DNA from: Panorpa germanica
Taxonomy: Eukaryota; Arthropoda; Insecta; Mecoptera; Panorpidae
Assembly: GCA_963678705.1 (NCBI GenBank)
Contig: OY783207.1
Span: forward strand, 8,122,001-8,186,000
Reading direction: 5' to 3'
DNA length: 64,000 nt
Position 1 is the stretch's first letter. Each line of letters starts with the position of its first letter. The notes under the pieces are model-generated. The model was given only the letters and a program-made list of their open reading frames with translations. It had not been told where the DNA came from and did no database searches. This document shows, piece after piece, positions 42,001 to 55,036 of the stretch. The translations under genes were made by a program, and so were the position numbers.

Positions 42001-44084
42001 ACAAAGTTTTCAACAAAAAAATTGTAGTAATAATGATGTTCAATAAATTGGTTTACAGCAAGAATTTAATGGTGTGAATATTCCCTTTTAATATTGACAG
42101 TGTAAGCACAGAGGCTTTGATTTAAGTTATACTCGTAAAGCTATATTTGGGCACCTATTACGTTGCCTACGGTCCAGGACATACGCCATGCCATGTACCA
42201 GACCAGTAAAGCAATAGGATATTATGGGTGTGTATGGTTATAAGGGTGTATAGCTATATGGCCAGTGTTATTGGCAATTCGCAAAGTCGTAAAAACACAC
42301 TTGTTTGTCGTAGCTCGCGGCCCGGTGCCGAGTACCAGCTGCCCGGATAGCATTTCAATCACAGCCGCAATATTTCAATTATTGTACAAATTTATGTAAC
42401 ACCAATATACGAGCAAAGATAAACAATATATGTATTACCCGGCAATAAACGTTGGCAAATGTACCCAATTTCGTAAAAGAATCTTTTTAATGTTCAGGAC
42501 ACACAACTTACACTTGTGCTCTTACATTAGAGTAAAAGCAGTACACCACCCCAGAACCGGCTTGGTTACACTACTTTTTTCATACAGGAGATCATCCTAT
42601 GACACGAGTTGATACAACGCGTATACTAGAACGCGTCTGAGATATTGAAGACGGCTATTTTTATGTAAATTCTGCAAAACGTAATTTTTAAAACGAATTT
42701 TTGCTACTATCAGCGCTAATGTCGCTTGACAGTTGATTGTCATTGATTTAGTTGTTTATTTTTAGTTGAATCATGAACAAAATTATTGAAATTTGGGTTA
42801 GCCAATATTTAATAATTAGATTCAATTATTTTTCTAATCATTAGTTAATTAAAATGTGAAATCGTTTAATTCTTATCCGTTAAAGTTTCTAAAACCTAAT
42901 TTTAGAATTAAATAAGACATTTATCTTTACGGAAGCTCTAACGAAAGGTCTTCCATGGCATTAAAAATAGCGGAGTTTCTCTAATTGCTTAGTTTTATTT
43001 ATGGAGACTTATAAGTTTAAAGATTTATTATTTTGAAATCGCTGCATTATACTTTCGAAAGTTTTAACTGTCGAACCATGTCTGCCGCAGTCAGATCCGC
43101 TCCCCATAACCTCGTAACCTCTCCACTCTCCCACTCTCCCACTCACCCATCCGCCCATGTTACAATCCAATTAGAATAATTTCCCAGTCACTTCGTTTTC
43201 TTTTCACATCGAACAGTTTCGATATCTTCCCAATAACATATTAGTTAAATGAATTATAGGAACCTTTCAGAATCGTAAATTGATTATTGAAAATGGAATT
43301 TTCTTATCAAAGAAAACCATTCCAGAACTTTTAAAAAAGTCATTTATAATAAAATATTTGCAAGTATAAGCCACACTCAAATAAATTTTATAAATGGTTC
43401 CAGCACAGTAGCTATAAAGCTCAACAAATATCTACCTTACAGATAAAATATCAATTTCATTTTATCGGTTTTTAAGTGGTATTGGTCCTAAACTCTATTT
43501 TTGAAATATTTAAATCGATATTACGTCAATTGAATTGTGAATAGATTTTTAGAGAGCGATTTCTTAATTTTTTATTGATATTTGTATATCAATAGAAAAT
43601 TATACAAAATATATTTATTTACTTATCAAGTTTAGTAATTTTTCAATCAGTAATGTAAATATAACTCTAAAAACTCGAACACGTATAAATTGGTATTGTA
43701 AATTCGATAAATAAATAAGAAATCAATCGGTATAATCCTATACTTAACAATAAAGCTCATTAGATCTTATCCGACCAGTTTGCGTCATTCCGCCCTGTTC
43801 TTTGCTGTCAACATCTTAATAACGGATTTGTCGATATATTTATAGTTATTGAATTTGACTCAAAAGTCAATTCCATTCTACGAACATAACTGAATAGCAA
43901 ACGGAAATAAATTTTATTGTAAATATGATTTCGTATTTGTATGTATTTCGTATGTGTTCAAATCAATATTAGGTTTATTTAGTTTATAGGTTAAATCGAA
44001 GATTAAAATTACTGAAATCATATTTATTGCAAAAGTTAATTTATTGGTGTCAACCGGTTACTCGATGCGTTGTATATAATGTGG
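36311..44084. other. Long stretch without a recognised gene; (TC)n at 38979-39007
   Basis: This is the longest unassigned stretch. It holds a TC microsatellite at 38979-39007. There is an 8-bp palindrome with a 2-nt spacer, AAGTAACCACGGTTACTT, near 41684. GC-richer patches at 40880-41120 and 42140-42360 have no long frame. Open frames at 37081-37281, 39223-39414 and 42430-42612 show no domain. Confidence 0.4.
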
Positions 44085-44245
44085 AGAGGAAAATCCAGTG
44101 GCAGTGAAAATATACAATGTTGTATTAACTCGCATGCGAGCTACTGACCCAATCGCACATGACAGTAACTCGCATAATACAGTCACACGGTGCGGGTAGC
44201 TGTACTACAGTAACGCGCCAACTCGCACGCTTATTGTGTAAAATA
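44085..44245. repeat. Dispersed repeat, partner at 13250-13395
   Basis: Second copy of the repeat at 13250-13395. This copy also has the perfect 12-bp palindrome CTCGCATGCGAG at 44129-44140. Confidence 0.7.
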
Positions 44246-44702
44246 AGAAAACTTTTTTGCTTCTTGACTATGTTGTCAACAATATCATAGCGCTACAGCT
44301 CCTTGTACAGCCTTGAACTCTTTTAAGGCCTTTCTTCATAGCAAATCAAATATACCACCAGATTGTTTAGGTTCCTTGCGTCATTGAAACTAAATAAGTA
44401 CTTACTATTATTCATAATAATATTTCTGTGACCAAATCGTTAAAGCTTGTCCATAAAAAATTTATTGTCAATTTCATATGAAACTTTATGACTATTTTAT
44501 GTGATATTTTCTAGAGATCTGATAGAGCTATGTTAAAAAGAGATAGCCATATATTCTCCCTATCAAATTTTGCATACGGTGATTTTTCGTTAATTTACAA
44601 AATTCCAAATATCTTCATAACTGGGAAGTTTTATAGGGGATCAACTTTTAATAGTCTGGTTTGTCTTGATCTCCCCTATATATATATATATATATATATA
44701 TT
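44246..44702. other. No gene seen; (TA)n at 44677-44701
   Basis: AT-rich spacer ending in a TA microsatellite that abuts the 3' end of a LINE tail. Confidence 0.5.
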
Positions 44703-45400
44703 TCATTTATTCATTATTCGTCATATCCACTATCTAACTTTTTTTATACATATTTAACATTTATAATTCTATTTTACAAATTTCACTTAACAAAAATTTA
44801 GTATTAACAGGCATAGTTTTAATCACATCTAATATTTCACTATTGAATTTTGATCTTTCTAAACTATAATTTATGCATTCAAATATAATATGATCTAAAG
44901 TTCCTTCTTCACCACATTGACATCTATCGTCGGATTTAATATTAATTTTGTACAGGTGAGCTGGAGTTTTACAATGATTACTTTAGATTCTGATTATAGT
45001 TGATAGTATTTTACGGGACTCATTTCTAAACCATCTTTTCTTACTTAAATTTAGATGAAACACATAATAATCTCTTCCTTTTAACTGACTTTTGTTAATG
45101 AAATCTTGGTTTCTCAAATTGACGTTTAATTTTTTGATTATATTAAAAATTTCATTTTCACTTTCATCTCAATTTCCAAATTTATTGATTCCTTTGCCAA
45201 TTTATTCACAATTTCATTTGCTCTTATTCCACAATGAAACATAAATTTTGTGGTATTATTTTTAGTTATTAAATTGAAATACAGCTCCTTAATTTTGCAT
45301 GTCAAAAATCATTAGAATTTAAATTTTTTAAAACACTTAAAAAATCCGTTAATATTATAATTTTATAATTGTTCATATTTTCATTTATTTTCAATGCTTA
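44703..45400 (-). pseudogene. RNase-H LINE family, ORF2 C-terminus (copy 3 of 4)
   Basis: On the minus strand near 45230 the frame reads FHCGIRANEIVNKLAKESIN, the RNase H terminal block, here missing the WIPG part. Lower down it shows the CQCGE...FECINYSL knuckle region (about 44940-44880) and the shared 3' UTR. It aligns along its length with copies at 28800-29440 and 52330-53110. Frameshifts and small deletions make it dead. The 3' end lies against a TA microsatellite. Confidence 0.75.
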
Positions 45401-46723
45401 AACATATAAAAAATTGGGTAAATTAAAAATCCAATTTTAATGTGAAATATAAGATTGTTCTAAGCTTAAATTAAATTTTCCGTAAAACTTAAAGAATCAA
45501 AGAGAACAAGCACCATTATACATTGAATATATTACCTTAATCGTAAAGTAAAACAACACACATAAAAAGTTTTTCTAATTTTCTTTTAGAAAACGAAACG
45601 CATGTCGCAGAGCAACGCATTATATTATTGACAAGAGCAATCAATGATTTTGACTTTGAAAGATGTTACAAGACTTTATTTCGCAGGATTAAAGTAAATA
45701 AATGAGTACAGAAAGTACTGAGGGATTTGAAAATAAGTGCTATACCCCTCTCTATTCGTCCTCCTTCTTGGGAAGTTCGTTATCGTATACTTAAGTCAGT
45801 ATTATTTCGCCCGCGGTCTCATTTCACGCGACACTTTGCAATTTCACTTCATTTGAAATGTTTCTTTTATGTAATGAATCTTGATTCGTAAGGATTGGCG
45901 TTGCCATTGGGTTCCAAACAACTTTATTCTCTTATACACTTGTATAGAATAGTCAAAATCCCGAAATAACACTGGTTACAATCACTATTAAAGTAATATT
46001 ATTTCCACGGCTCTACTTATAGTATTTTTACATTTCATCAAATAAATTAAATTTAATAACTTCATAAAAACAACTACCACTAGCAGTATGGGCTGAATCA
46101 GAGATCCCCAAACTTTTGCATTCTGCGGACACATTGAAAGCAAACGTATTTATATATGATTGACAAGAGAGCCTACGGGTTGGATGAAAGTGACGCAACT
46201 GCTCAAGATACTCTATAAAACTTCATTTCGTTTTTCCAAATTAACGGATATCCATAAATTTCAGAAATTCAAAGATATAAATAGTTTTAGAAAGGAAAGT
46301 GAACCGATAGAAGAAATAAATAGTTGAGATTATTTTTCCCTAACAAACAAAAAGCAATAAATTTTTAAAAGACTTGACGGAAAAAAATTGTTATTTTTTC
46401 CCCCAGGGCCTCCACATCTCCAAATCCGGCACTGCGTATCATACACATAAAGTTTGACAAGTCTGCTTACGTAGTAAGCATTGGAATTTTCTATAATGCT
46501 GAAATGCTGCATAATACGTCACAGAATAAATAGGTAATCAAGATTAGTTTTTCTTTTTCACAATTTTTTTTTCTAATGAGAAACACGACCCAGCTGCTAG
46601 TAGTAAATGACGTATCACACACACACACACACACACACACACTCGTTTACTTCTCTGTAATATTAAACAGATGGCAAATCTATGGACTTGACGTACCATG
46701 CATTAGAATTTTCTATTACATTG
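45401..46723. other. No gene seen; (CA)n at 46616-46642
   Basis: AT-rich sequence with a CA dinucleotide microsatellite. No recognisable protein. Confidence 0.5.
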
Positions 46724-46900
46724 GATCCCTTTAATAATTAAAGAGACAAATTACTTTTTTAATTGTTCATATCTCCTAAAATATAAGGAATTAATATAAA
46801 ATAATTGAATATTTGAGGTTCTGGTAGCCAACTTTATCAATATGTAGTACAGTTGTACAGAAATTAAGTCATGGTTCACAAGCCCATTGTAAAAATAAAC
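46724..46900. repeat. Dispersed repeat, partner at 55926-56075
   Basis: Shares ATCCCTTTAATAATTAAAG at the start, then TTTGAGGTTCT.GTAG, CTTTATCAATAT.TAGTACA and CACAAGCCCATT in order with 55926-56075. The second copy has a short internal deletion. The block begins abruptly at GGATCCCTTT / GAATCCCTTT, suggesting a true element end. Confidence 0.75.
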
Positions 46901-49900
46901 GAATTTATACGAATTATTAGAATCAAGTTATAGTAGTTGCATATTTGTCAGGGGCACAAGGAAGTAGTAAACTACATAAATAAAAGCAAATAATTGAATA
47001 CAATAAATACATAAAAAATAATATGACATCTTAAGAAATAAACCCAAAATATGGTTCACTTAAAAGATCAAGAAAATAATAACAATACTCCTATAAGTCC
47101 CCATCTGCAATTTCTTATTTTGCGGGGTGCACCAACTGTACTCGTATTATTATAGCAGAACTAATGTCTATGTGCATTAGGCTACTTAACTGGTACAATA
47201 ATGGTATACTGCGGCTGCAATACACCGCGTCAAGTGGTAGGGGAAGACGTAAGGGGGAAAGAAGCAAGACACCGCGGATTAGAGGTTGATTTATAAACTG
47301 CATTAACATTAAGATGCTCGTTGAATTAATGCACAAACATATACAAACAAACACACATAGGAATACTACTATGCTAAATGCACATTGCTGTAATTGATGT
47401 AACAACCTACTGCTACTGCCAGACCGAGATAAAACATTAAAAATAAATTTAAATTCCATTTTGACGACCTTGTATTTTGGAAGTTTTTGTGCAAATATTT
47501 TAATATAATCTACTTACTAAAATAACACATCTACTGAATAAAAACCTTCACATAAATTGCAGTATATGTAATTACCAAATATATATAAAGCCTTCCGAAA
47601 AACACAACATAAAAGGACAATTACACTATAACATGGCAGACGATCCGTTCAAATTGCAGTTAACAGTCGAAATCGGAAAACGATAAGGCAAAAAAAAATC
47701 TTTAAAATTAAAAATTAAATACACATTCTTAGATTACAAATAAAAAACCTCTCTATATTCCGGCACGATTATGTCGGATTATCGAAGGTGCATGTAGTCT
47801 TGACAGAAATACCACAGATAAATCACACTAAATAAAAATTGAAAATGGATTAAAGTAAGTATTTTATATGTTTACGTACATTCTAAACCTGGTGATATAA
47901 ATTTCTGAAAAAGTATTCCAGATTAAATAGAGTTTACTATACTTTAAAAATGGGCACATTCAACCCCTCCCCTCGCTCTTCCTAATCAAACTAGAAAGTA
48001 CTGAAAGCCACTTAAGGAGAAATAACAGTAAACCATTCTACCGACCTTATACCAGATACTAGATCAACCGAACTGGTAATGTTAATTCAGTTTTGCGATA
48101 ACTATGAATTCAGTAACCGACCCTTAATATAACTTAGATGACAAAAATATCTATTAACAATATCTAACTAACGGGAGTTTTACGATTCTGATTCAGGTTA
48201 TTATAGTTTGTTCAATAAAAGGTAATTATTATTTAAGTCTGTGTTTGTACACACATGTGTACTGCAAAACTGATTCATGTAATATTTAACTTTTCCTGAA
48301 TAAACTATTTATCTGAATTAGGATCGTAACCATATCTAATCGTGTAAAACATTTACTAATAATATTCAATAAATTTTTATTTTTTAAATTACTAATTGAG
48401 AACGCTAATGAAAAATAAATAAAAATATTAATTGTGATGAATGGTTCAAACAATGCAACATATAAAATTTGTGTCAATTTAATAAGTAAGAGGGCGTTGT
48501 ACTTGAGTTCTCACACTCGATTACTTTAACACTTTCTGAAGTAAAGTCCTCTTAGTACGTGAAGCGAAAAGTCATTAATATTGAGTGTCATAAAGTTTTC
48601 GCAAGAGCAATTAACAATACAGATTGTCAACATTATTTACTTCTTAAAAATATCAAATATTATGGGTTATATAAAAGTAAGTTACAACTTGTTTTAGTGT
48701 AGGAATAAATCATAGAAATATTATATAAAATTTATTTACAAGAAAAGTACAAAAGATCATTTATATTACATAAAATATAAAATAAATCTTAAAATCTTAC
48801 AACCACAACTAATGATGTCATTTGTAAGAGAAATACATTTATATTTCTTTCTTTCGTTCCTTTTTTTATACCTATGAGTACGTATTACACTTTGTCTGCT
48901 GATAAGATTAAAATAAAATATGTATTTTCTGTAATAAATGAAACATATGCAAAATATTTGCATTGAAATATTACTATATAAAAATATATCTACCGTTGTT
49001 ATGACAAAAAAATTTAAAAAAATTATTTGTATGTAGAATACTAAAATGTACAACACAAAGTGTTATTAATTAAAAATAAAAAGTTGTATATTGATAAAAT
49101 CATATCATCTTCAAATCTAAATTATTTATACTAAAGACAACTAAAATTTAATGAGAACGATATATGCTTTACCCTAACTAAATAATATTACTTCTAACAC
49201 ATGTGATCAAACTTAAACTAAAATTAATTTACTTTTAACAGAAATATTTAAAAAACCATAGTATGCTCTACAACAAATTTAATAATACTATAATAAAAAC
49301 AATTTACTAATTGATTATATATAAATAATCATTTGAAATATACATAATGTAGTTTCTAAAAAAGAATTTATAAATATTTATATTTTATAACAGCAAAATG
49401 AATTATTATTTAGCGTTACATTTGCAAAAAGTAAATAGTAGTAAATTCATTACATATAATTATTATATAACAATTGATATCAAGCACATGCAATAAGAAA
49501 ATGTAAATAACTCACCAATTTAAATCATTAGCCTTGTAGATGGTTCCTCCACATATTCTAATTCAAATTAGTCCCACAGAAAGCACAAAATCACAAAAAC
49601 TCCACACTACACTCTATATTAAAAAAGTTAAAAAGTGGTTGCAAGTGAAAGTTTTTTATTTGGTCCAAAATATTCATTATCTCAGCTAATTGTTAATTAA
49701 TTTGGTAATAGTTAACACAAGAGCACATTAATTAATTTTTAAATAGAACAGTTTTGTATTTTTTAGGGTTTTTTTGGAATAATTGTAATGAAATAATATT
49801 GTTTGAATGTTGCAACAGGTATTTCTTAAAGAATATTATTTAAAATGTTTAAACCAAAAATATGCTACTAGATGCTTTTATGCTAATAGAAGAATAAAAA

Positions 49901-52055
49901 TATATTCTGAGCTACCCAGAAATATTTAACAACTGCAATGTACAGATATATAATTATTTAATTTTAAAAAGGACTTGCATTACAAAATTAAGATAGGATG
50001 GAAACGTAATATAATTTAGAGTGGATAGTACACAAGAAAATATAAAATAGAATCTTTAATAGACGTTTATAAAGTGATAAAATATTTGCAGTTTTATGTT
50101 TTAAAAAAAGTAAAACTATCCTACATGGAGCGCATCTATTTCTAATCTCTTGCATCAAAGAGAGCTTGCTAAAAATATCAAAATGTTTCAATAAACTTGT
50201 AGTTATTAAATTTAAAGTAAAAGCGGATGAAATTGGTAGTAAGAAATACCTATTTATAACATATTAATATTTATAAAATACTCTAATCATGAAGAAGCAA
50301 AGTTACTTTATTTTTTGTTTTGAACAAGTGTAATATACTTGTCAGTTAGGTTAGTATTACAAGTTCTGGAGTACGAAAGTTTGGTTATTTGTCTTTATAT
50401 AACTAAAATATTATATTAAATTCCTTAAATAGGAGCATCTTTAATTATTTATCAATTATTTAATTTATTGTACATAATTTATAAATATTACTAAAACTTC
50501 GAACCAAATTACAGGAATTCAGAAACATACGTGGCGTGTATGAATCTGTACTTAGCAAAAACAATCGATGAAACGAATCAATAAGTTATAATAAAGTAAT
50601 TAAATAAACACTTACGATTAATTATATGATACAATCGGATACTTAGAAATATTAATAAATATTTTAAAACATATTTTTCACTAGCACGAACGGTACAATT
50701 ACAAAAGTGACGACGTGTTACTCCAGACTACTACCAACTGCTAGCACCCAAACTTCAATGTTGAAATGGTAGAAAAGCATTTAGGCGAAGGTTAATTTTA
50801 TATCTATATTATAAAGTAATCTTAAGATATTTATATGTTATAAAATAATTAGAATATAATTAACACAATATGATTTGTTTTTGTAAAATAAATAAAGACC
50901 TCAAATGTTAATTTCTCATATCCGGTTTAAAGACACTGCAGTTGCAATACAGCTACCGGTGAGTTACGCCTGAAGTGTCCGCCAAAGAGTGTATAATAAA
51001 GTTTTCGCGACATTACATTTACCAATATTAATTCTAATTAAGTGTTTTATTATTAAATAAATTGCTTATTATATATTTGTGATCATAAATCAGTGCTTCG
51101 TAACTTTACTTTAATAAATGTAAGAACAATTTCCGTTTAGTAATATTTTTTATATGTATAATATGATCATATAGATTCGAGGTTAGGTATGTTAGGTTAC
51201 GCATTTGAAACGTTTATAAAATAGTAACGTTACTATAATAAAGGTAATCAATCATTCCTTATTATATATTTTTAATTGAATAATTAGTGAAAATCACATC
51301 CATCAAAGACAATCACCTTTATGGTAGTTATCTGTTTTCTACTAAACTGAGTGATTGTGATCTGGGACTCCTAAGTTCCTTCTACAACCATTTAATACAC
51401 TATTATAAATAATCTAGTAACATATTTTAGAAACCAAAATAGTTTAATTAATAAATATATTGATATATTCTCGATCAGTAGCTTCTAAATGTTATCAATT
51501 TGAAAAATTAATTCCAGAACTAAGGTTAGGTTAGGTTTCTTAGAATAGAACTTGGTCAAATACATTACTTATTTATGAATTTGTTAAGTTTCTGATCATA
51601 TTATTATAAAATATTACTGAATCAACAAATTAATAATTAGTTATAAGTGTTGATTAATGAATAAGTCATCAGAACAATGGAATTAGTGTCAATGTAGATT
51701 ATTAACTACACTTGCAGTAAGTAAATACAAAGTGTTAAAAGAGTGTAGTGTGTGTTGTGATAGACTCTGCTTTTGAATGGTGTACACCCCGAAGAAGATA
51801 TTTGGTGAGTGAAATATATTTATTGTGAATGTGTTTGCATGTTTCTTTATCCATATGTCCACACATTTTGCACGGGGAAGTGACTGTCCTTGCAGATGCT
51901 AAGTCCTAAAATTATCACATACGCGTATAAACATTTATTATGCAGCGTTAAAATACATTCTTTTCTTCAAATGATATTTATTGCTATAACTAGTAACTTA
52001 TAATTAACAAATATAAAATAAAGTCGAGTATTATCCAGCAATAACTCTCGTTTAT
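46901..52055. other. Long stretch without a recognised gene
   Basis: Very AT-rich, especially 48500-50300. A 114-codon minus frame at 47115-47459 is Leu/Ser/Ile-rich without a domain. A possible first coding exon (ATG at 51777, nine codons MVYTPKKIF, then a G and a GTGAGT donor) cannot be confirmed. Short TTAGG-like words occur at 51181-51200 and 51523-51541. Confidence 0.4.
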
Positions 52056-52312
52056 TCATATTAATTCGAACGGCTCTTCTATTCTCTTCAGTCTTCTCTT
52101 TAATCCGACAGTGTCGAGCAGGTGTACCGGTTCAATATTTGTGTTCATGCAGTCGTTCTTGTGCTTCTTAGTATGTTTCTTTATTTGTTCAGCAACTGTA
52201 GTGATTTTCAGATCTTTATGGATAGCAGTGTTTCGGACGTACTTTGTTTTGAAAGGTCTGGATGATTTTACTGTTGCTGTCTTTGGTGCAACCTCACAGT
52301 TGAATACCATAC
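52056..52312 (-). pseudogene. Jockey-type LINE ORF2 C-terminus, deleted copy
   Basis: Reading leftwards from 52312, one phase gives YGIQL, a stop, GCTKDSNSKIIQTFQNK. After a deletion another phase gives YVRNTAIHKDLKITTVAEQI, then LLDTVGLKRRLKRIEEPFEL and a stop. The blocks correspond to those of the Jockey fragment at 35759-36310 but are not identical. The segment between FQNK and YVRNT (LLRNIV.APW in the other copy) is missing. The 5' truncation point coincides with the 3' tail of the adjacent RNase-H LINE copy, so the two fragments are directly joined. Confidence 0.8.
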
Positions 52313-52329
52313 CTTCACACTGGCTTTAG

Positions 52330-53110
52330 TTTTTTTAATTTATTTATTTACCTCTTGACTTTTATTCGTCATAGCCACCATCAAACATAATTAACATTTT
52401 ATAATTCTATTTTACAAATTTCTAAATATTTAAATAATTCACTAATTAATTTTGATCACTTAATAAAAATTTAGGATTAATAAAAAAAGTTTTAATCACA
52501 TCTAATATTTTACTATTGAATTTTGATCTTTCTAAACTATAATTTATCATTCAAATATAATATGATCCAAAGTCTTCACCACATTGACATCTATCGTCTG
52601 ATTTAATATTAATTTTGTATAGGTGAGCTGCAGTTTTACAATGATTACTATTGATTATGATTATAGTTGATATAATTTTGTGGGACTCATTTCTAAACCA
52701 TCTTTTCTTACTTAAATTTGAATGAAACATATAATAATCTCTTCTTTTTAACTGACTTTTGTTGATTCTTTTGCCAATTTATCCGCAATTTCATTTCGTC
52801 TTATTCCACAATGTCCTGGTATCCACATAAGTGTTATGGCATTATTTTTAGTTATTATATTGAAATACAGCTCCTTACTTTTGCATGTCAAAATATCATT
52901 ATTTGATTTGTGATCATTAGAATTTAAATTTTTAAATCACTTCAAGAATCTGTTATTATTATAATTTTATTATTGTTCGTATTTTCATTAATTTCCAATA
53001 CTTTTAATATTGCTAATTTTTCACCAGTATAAGAGTCTGGCTTTAATAATTGCTTATGTATACATTAATACTTTGTTGTATATAGATACAATTATTAGCC
53101 AATACATTTT
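52330..53110 (-). pseudogene. RNase-H LINE family, ORF2 C-terminus (copy 4 of 4)
   Basis: This is the longest copy. From about 53040 leftwards the minus strand reads LLKPDSYTGEKLAILKVLEI, then KIIIITDS, the middle of an RNase H fold with its catalytic Glu (TGEKLA) and Asp (TDS). A frameshift comes next, then CGYQD/MWIPGHCGIRRNEIADKL in different phases. The CxCG knuckle and shared 3' UTR (GTGGCTATGACGAATAAAA on the minus strand near 52370) complete it. It is dead, with several frameshifts and stops. Its 3' end meets the Jockey fragment. Confidence 0.8.
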
Positions 53111-54060
53111 GCGTTACATTTTCTACCTGAGAGGTGACAACATTATTGCTCAGTAAAGAAATACCTATGAACCTAAAAACAAGTCTATATCCTTAAACAA
53201 AATTGATGAGATGTATAATTACGAATATAATGTCATGGTACTTTTACTAAATGGATTTCACAAGTTATGTGGTAAACTACATGAATGGTGGTGACGGTGG
53301 AGATGGTGGAGGGACTGCAGACTTTGCAGAGGAGCTGTGAATAGCATTCCAAGCCGTGTGAGTTACAACCGCACCATTTTACAACAGTTGATATATTGGT
53401 TGCATTAAGACGTTGGAAACATAAAATGCAGCCATCAGTTTTGCGCGGTACATTTCTTCTGCTTCTGCTTTTACATGTTTAGAAGACTGAGATCATACAC
53501 TGAGCAGGGTGAAATGGTTAAGTGTCTAACGGGACAAAGGGGTAAGGAGGTGTCGAGGTCGGGGGAAAGGGGGAAACTATTTGTAGTGAAATGATCCAGT
53601 TTTAATGTAATGGACTCTTGGGGTGCGACATATTCCAGTTAGACTTGATGAGGAATGTTTTTTTTGAAACTTAGACATTTCAGAACAAGCAATTATATAT
53701 TTAGAAAAAACTAAACGTTATTAAACTAAACAATATAGTGTAACTAGTGTTCAAGCCCGGGGCCCGTATTCCTGAGTTTTGCGAACAATGATCATGATAA
53801 AGGTTGTAAAATTTATAACAAACCCTTAGAAATGTTACCTGTCATATAAAAATTGGAATTCAACTAGAAAATATAGCAATATTCATTTTCAAAACATTTT
53901 CATTAAAAATCAGTGGAAGAAAGCTTAAAATGTAGATACGTTATTCATCTAACTAATTGCAGCTTTAGATTTTGATCCGCGTTTATAGTTACTTTCATAA
54001 AACGATTTAAACATAAAAAAACATGATTTCTTTGATAATATTTAACCTGCTAGAGGTTTC
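53111..54060. other. No recognised gene
   Basis: Contains a 29-codon + frame MDFTSYVVNYMNGGDGGDGG... (53251-53340) of unknown meaning and purine-rich patches near 53540-53575. No domain. Confidence 0.4.
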
Positions 54061-54236
54061 CTGTAGAAACTTATCAGCTAATAAAATCATTTGGGTTTTT
54101 TGAATTCAAATAATCCAGTGATGAGTTATGAGTGACACCGCAATGTTACATTTTTTGTGACGTCTGCAGAGATCCGCTGTCAATGACTCATTTCGACTCA
54201 TGTAGTAATTATAGAAATAATTATATATTATTTGTG
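54061..54236. repeat. Dispersed repeat, partner at 18669-18880
   Basis: Second copy of the repeat at 18669-18880, with an internal deletion after CAATGACTCATTT. Confidence 0.7.
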
Positions 54237-54622
54237 TCGTCAATTTAAAATAAAAAGTTTCGCCCCTTTTTTAAAACAAACAAATTATATTTATAAATTA
54301 AACGATATTTAATATAAGTCTTGCAGTTATATTTTTTTATAGAAAAAAATTGAAAGTATTCAGATTTCAAATAAAAAAACCATCCCTCTGCAACCCCAAG
54401 AACACCCCATTTAAATCAAAATATATTAAATTACAAATGCTCTTATTCGTAATTCGGAACTCAGGACTCGGCGTTCGGTGTTCGGTGTTCGGCGTTCGGG
54501 ATTCGTTATTCGGAAAACAAACTTTTCACCTCAAACATTGCTACAAGTTTTCCTCTGTAACGTAACAATTTAACATGGGTTTATACTTTTGCTTAAAATA
54601 TTAGTATGTTTTTTTTACGTAG
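54237..54622. other. No gene; GTTCGG minisatellite
   Basis: A short run of GTTCGG/GTTCGGC words lies at about 54470-54515, inside an otherwise AT-rich stretch. Confidence 0.5.
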
Positions 54623-55036
54623 TTAAAAAAAAGTAACGGGGTAGTTTCCCCATTTCCCTTCGCACGTTCTCCTTCCCCTACGCACCAGCAACGCAATAAA
54701 TGAAGGTGACAGAGGGTAAAGTGCTGGCCTTATTACGAAACCTGTCACACTCGGGAATTGTTTGTCAAGGGGAAAACCTGGGCTGGGGGTTAAAGAATGA
54801 GAGAAAGAGATAGAGCTATATAAAAAACCTAGCTCAAAGCGACAAATTTCCGTATTAACAATCATGTCGCTCGTTATTCTTTTACAATTCCAACTGTGTA
54901 AGAAAGGAGACAAATTTTTAGTGTTATAGAATATTACAACACTGTTCTGGTTCTGGTACAATTGATTATATATAATTTTATGTGAGAAAGTTGAACCGTG
55001 CAATGGAGAACAAGACAAGATTAACAATAAAATCAA
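54623..55036 (-). other. 137-codon open frame, unrecognised
   Basis: An open frame on the minus strand starts MILLLILSCSPLHGSTFSH, which could be read as a signal peptide. Its C-terminal half (FALDKQF-type segment to VRRGRRTCEGKWGNYPVTFF) is less AT-biased than the surroundings. I recognise no domain, and the composition is uneven. The run is long for this base composition but could still be chance or part of an unidentified repeat. No splice signals or promoter were identified. Confidence 0.2.

Noticed and set aside
42300..42400. GC-richer patch with a 37-codon minus frame
   Set aside because: Too short and without a recognisable motif.
43078..43182. 34-codon + frame starting MSAAVRSAPHN
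   Set aside because: Explained by a short CACTCTCC tandem repeat; no domain.
47115..47459. 114-codon minus-strand open frame
   Set aside because: Leu/Ser/Ile/Cys-rich translation without a domain; no start context or neighbours to support it.
48766..49056. 96-codon minus-strand open frame
   Set aside because: Composed almost wholly of Ile/Phe/Tyr/Lys codons expected from AT-rich DNA; no domain.
51523..51541. GGTTAGGTTAGG as telomeric repeat
   Set aside because: Only two units, and this word is scattered widely in insect genomes.
53251..53340. 29-codon frame with GGDGGDGG
   Set aside because: Short and low-complexity; no evidence of expression or conservation can be seen.
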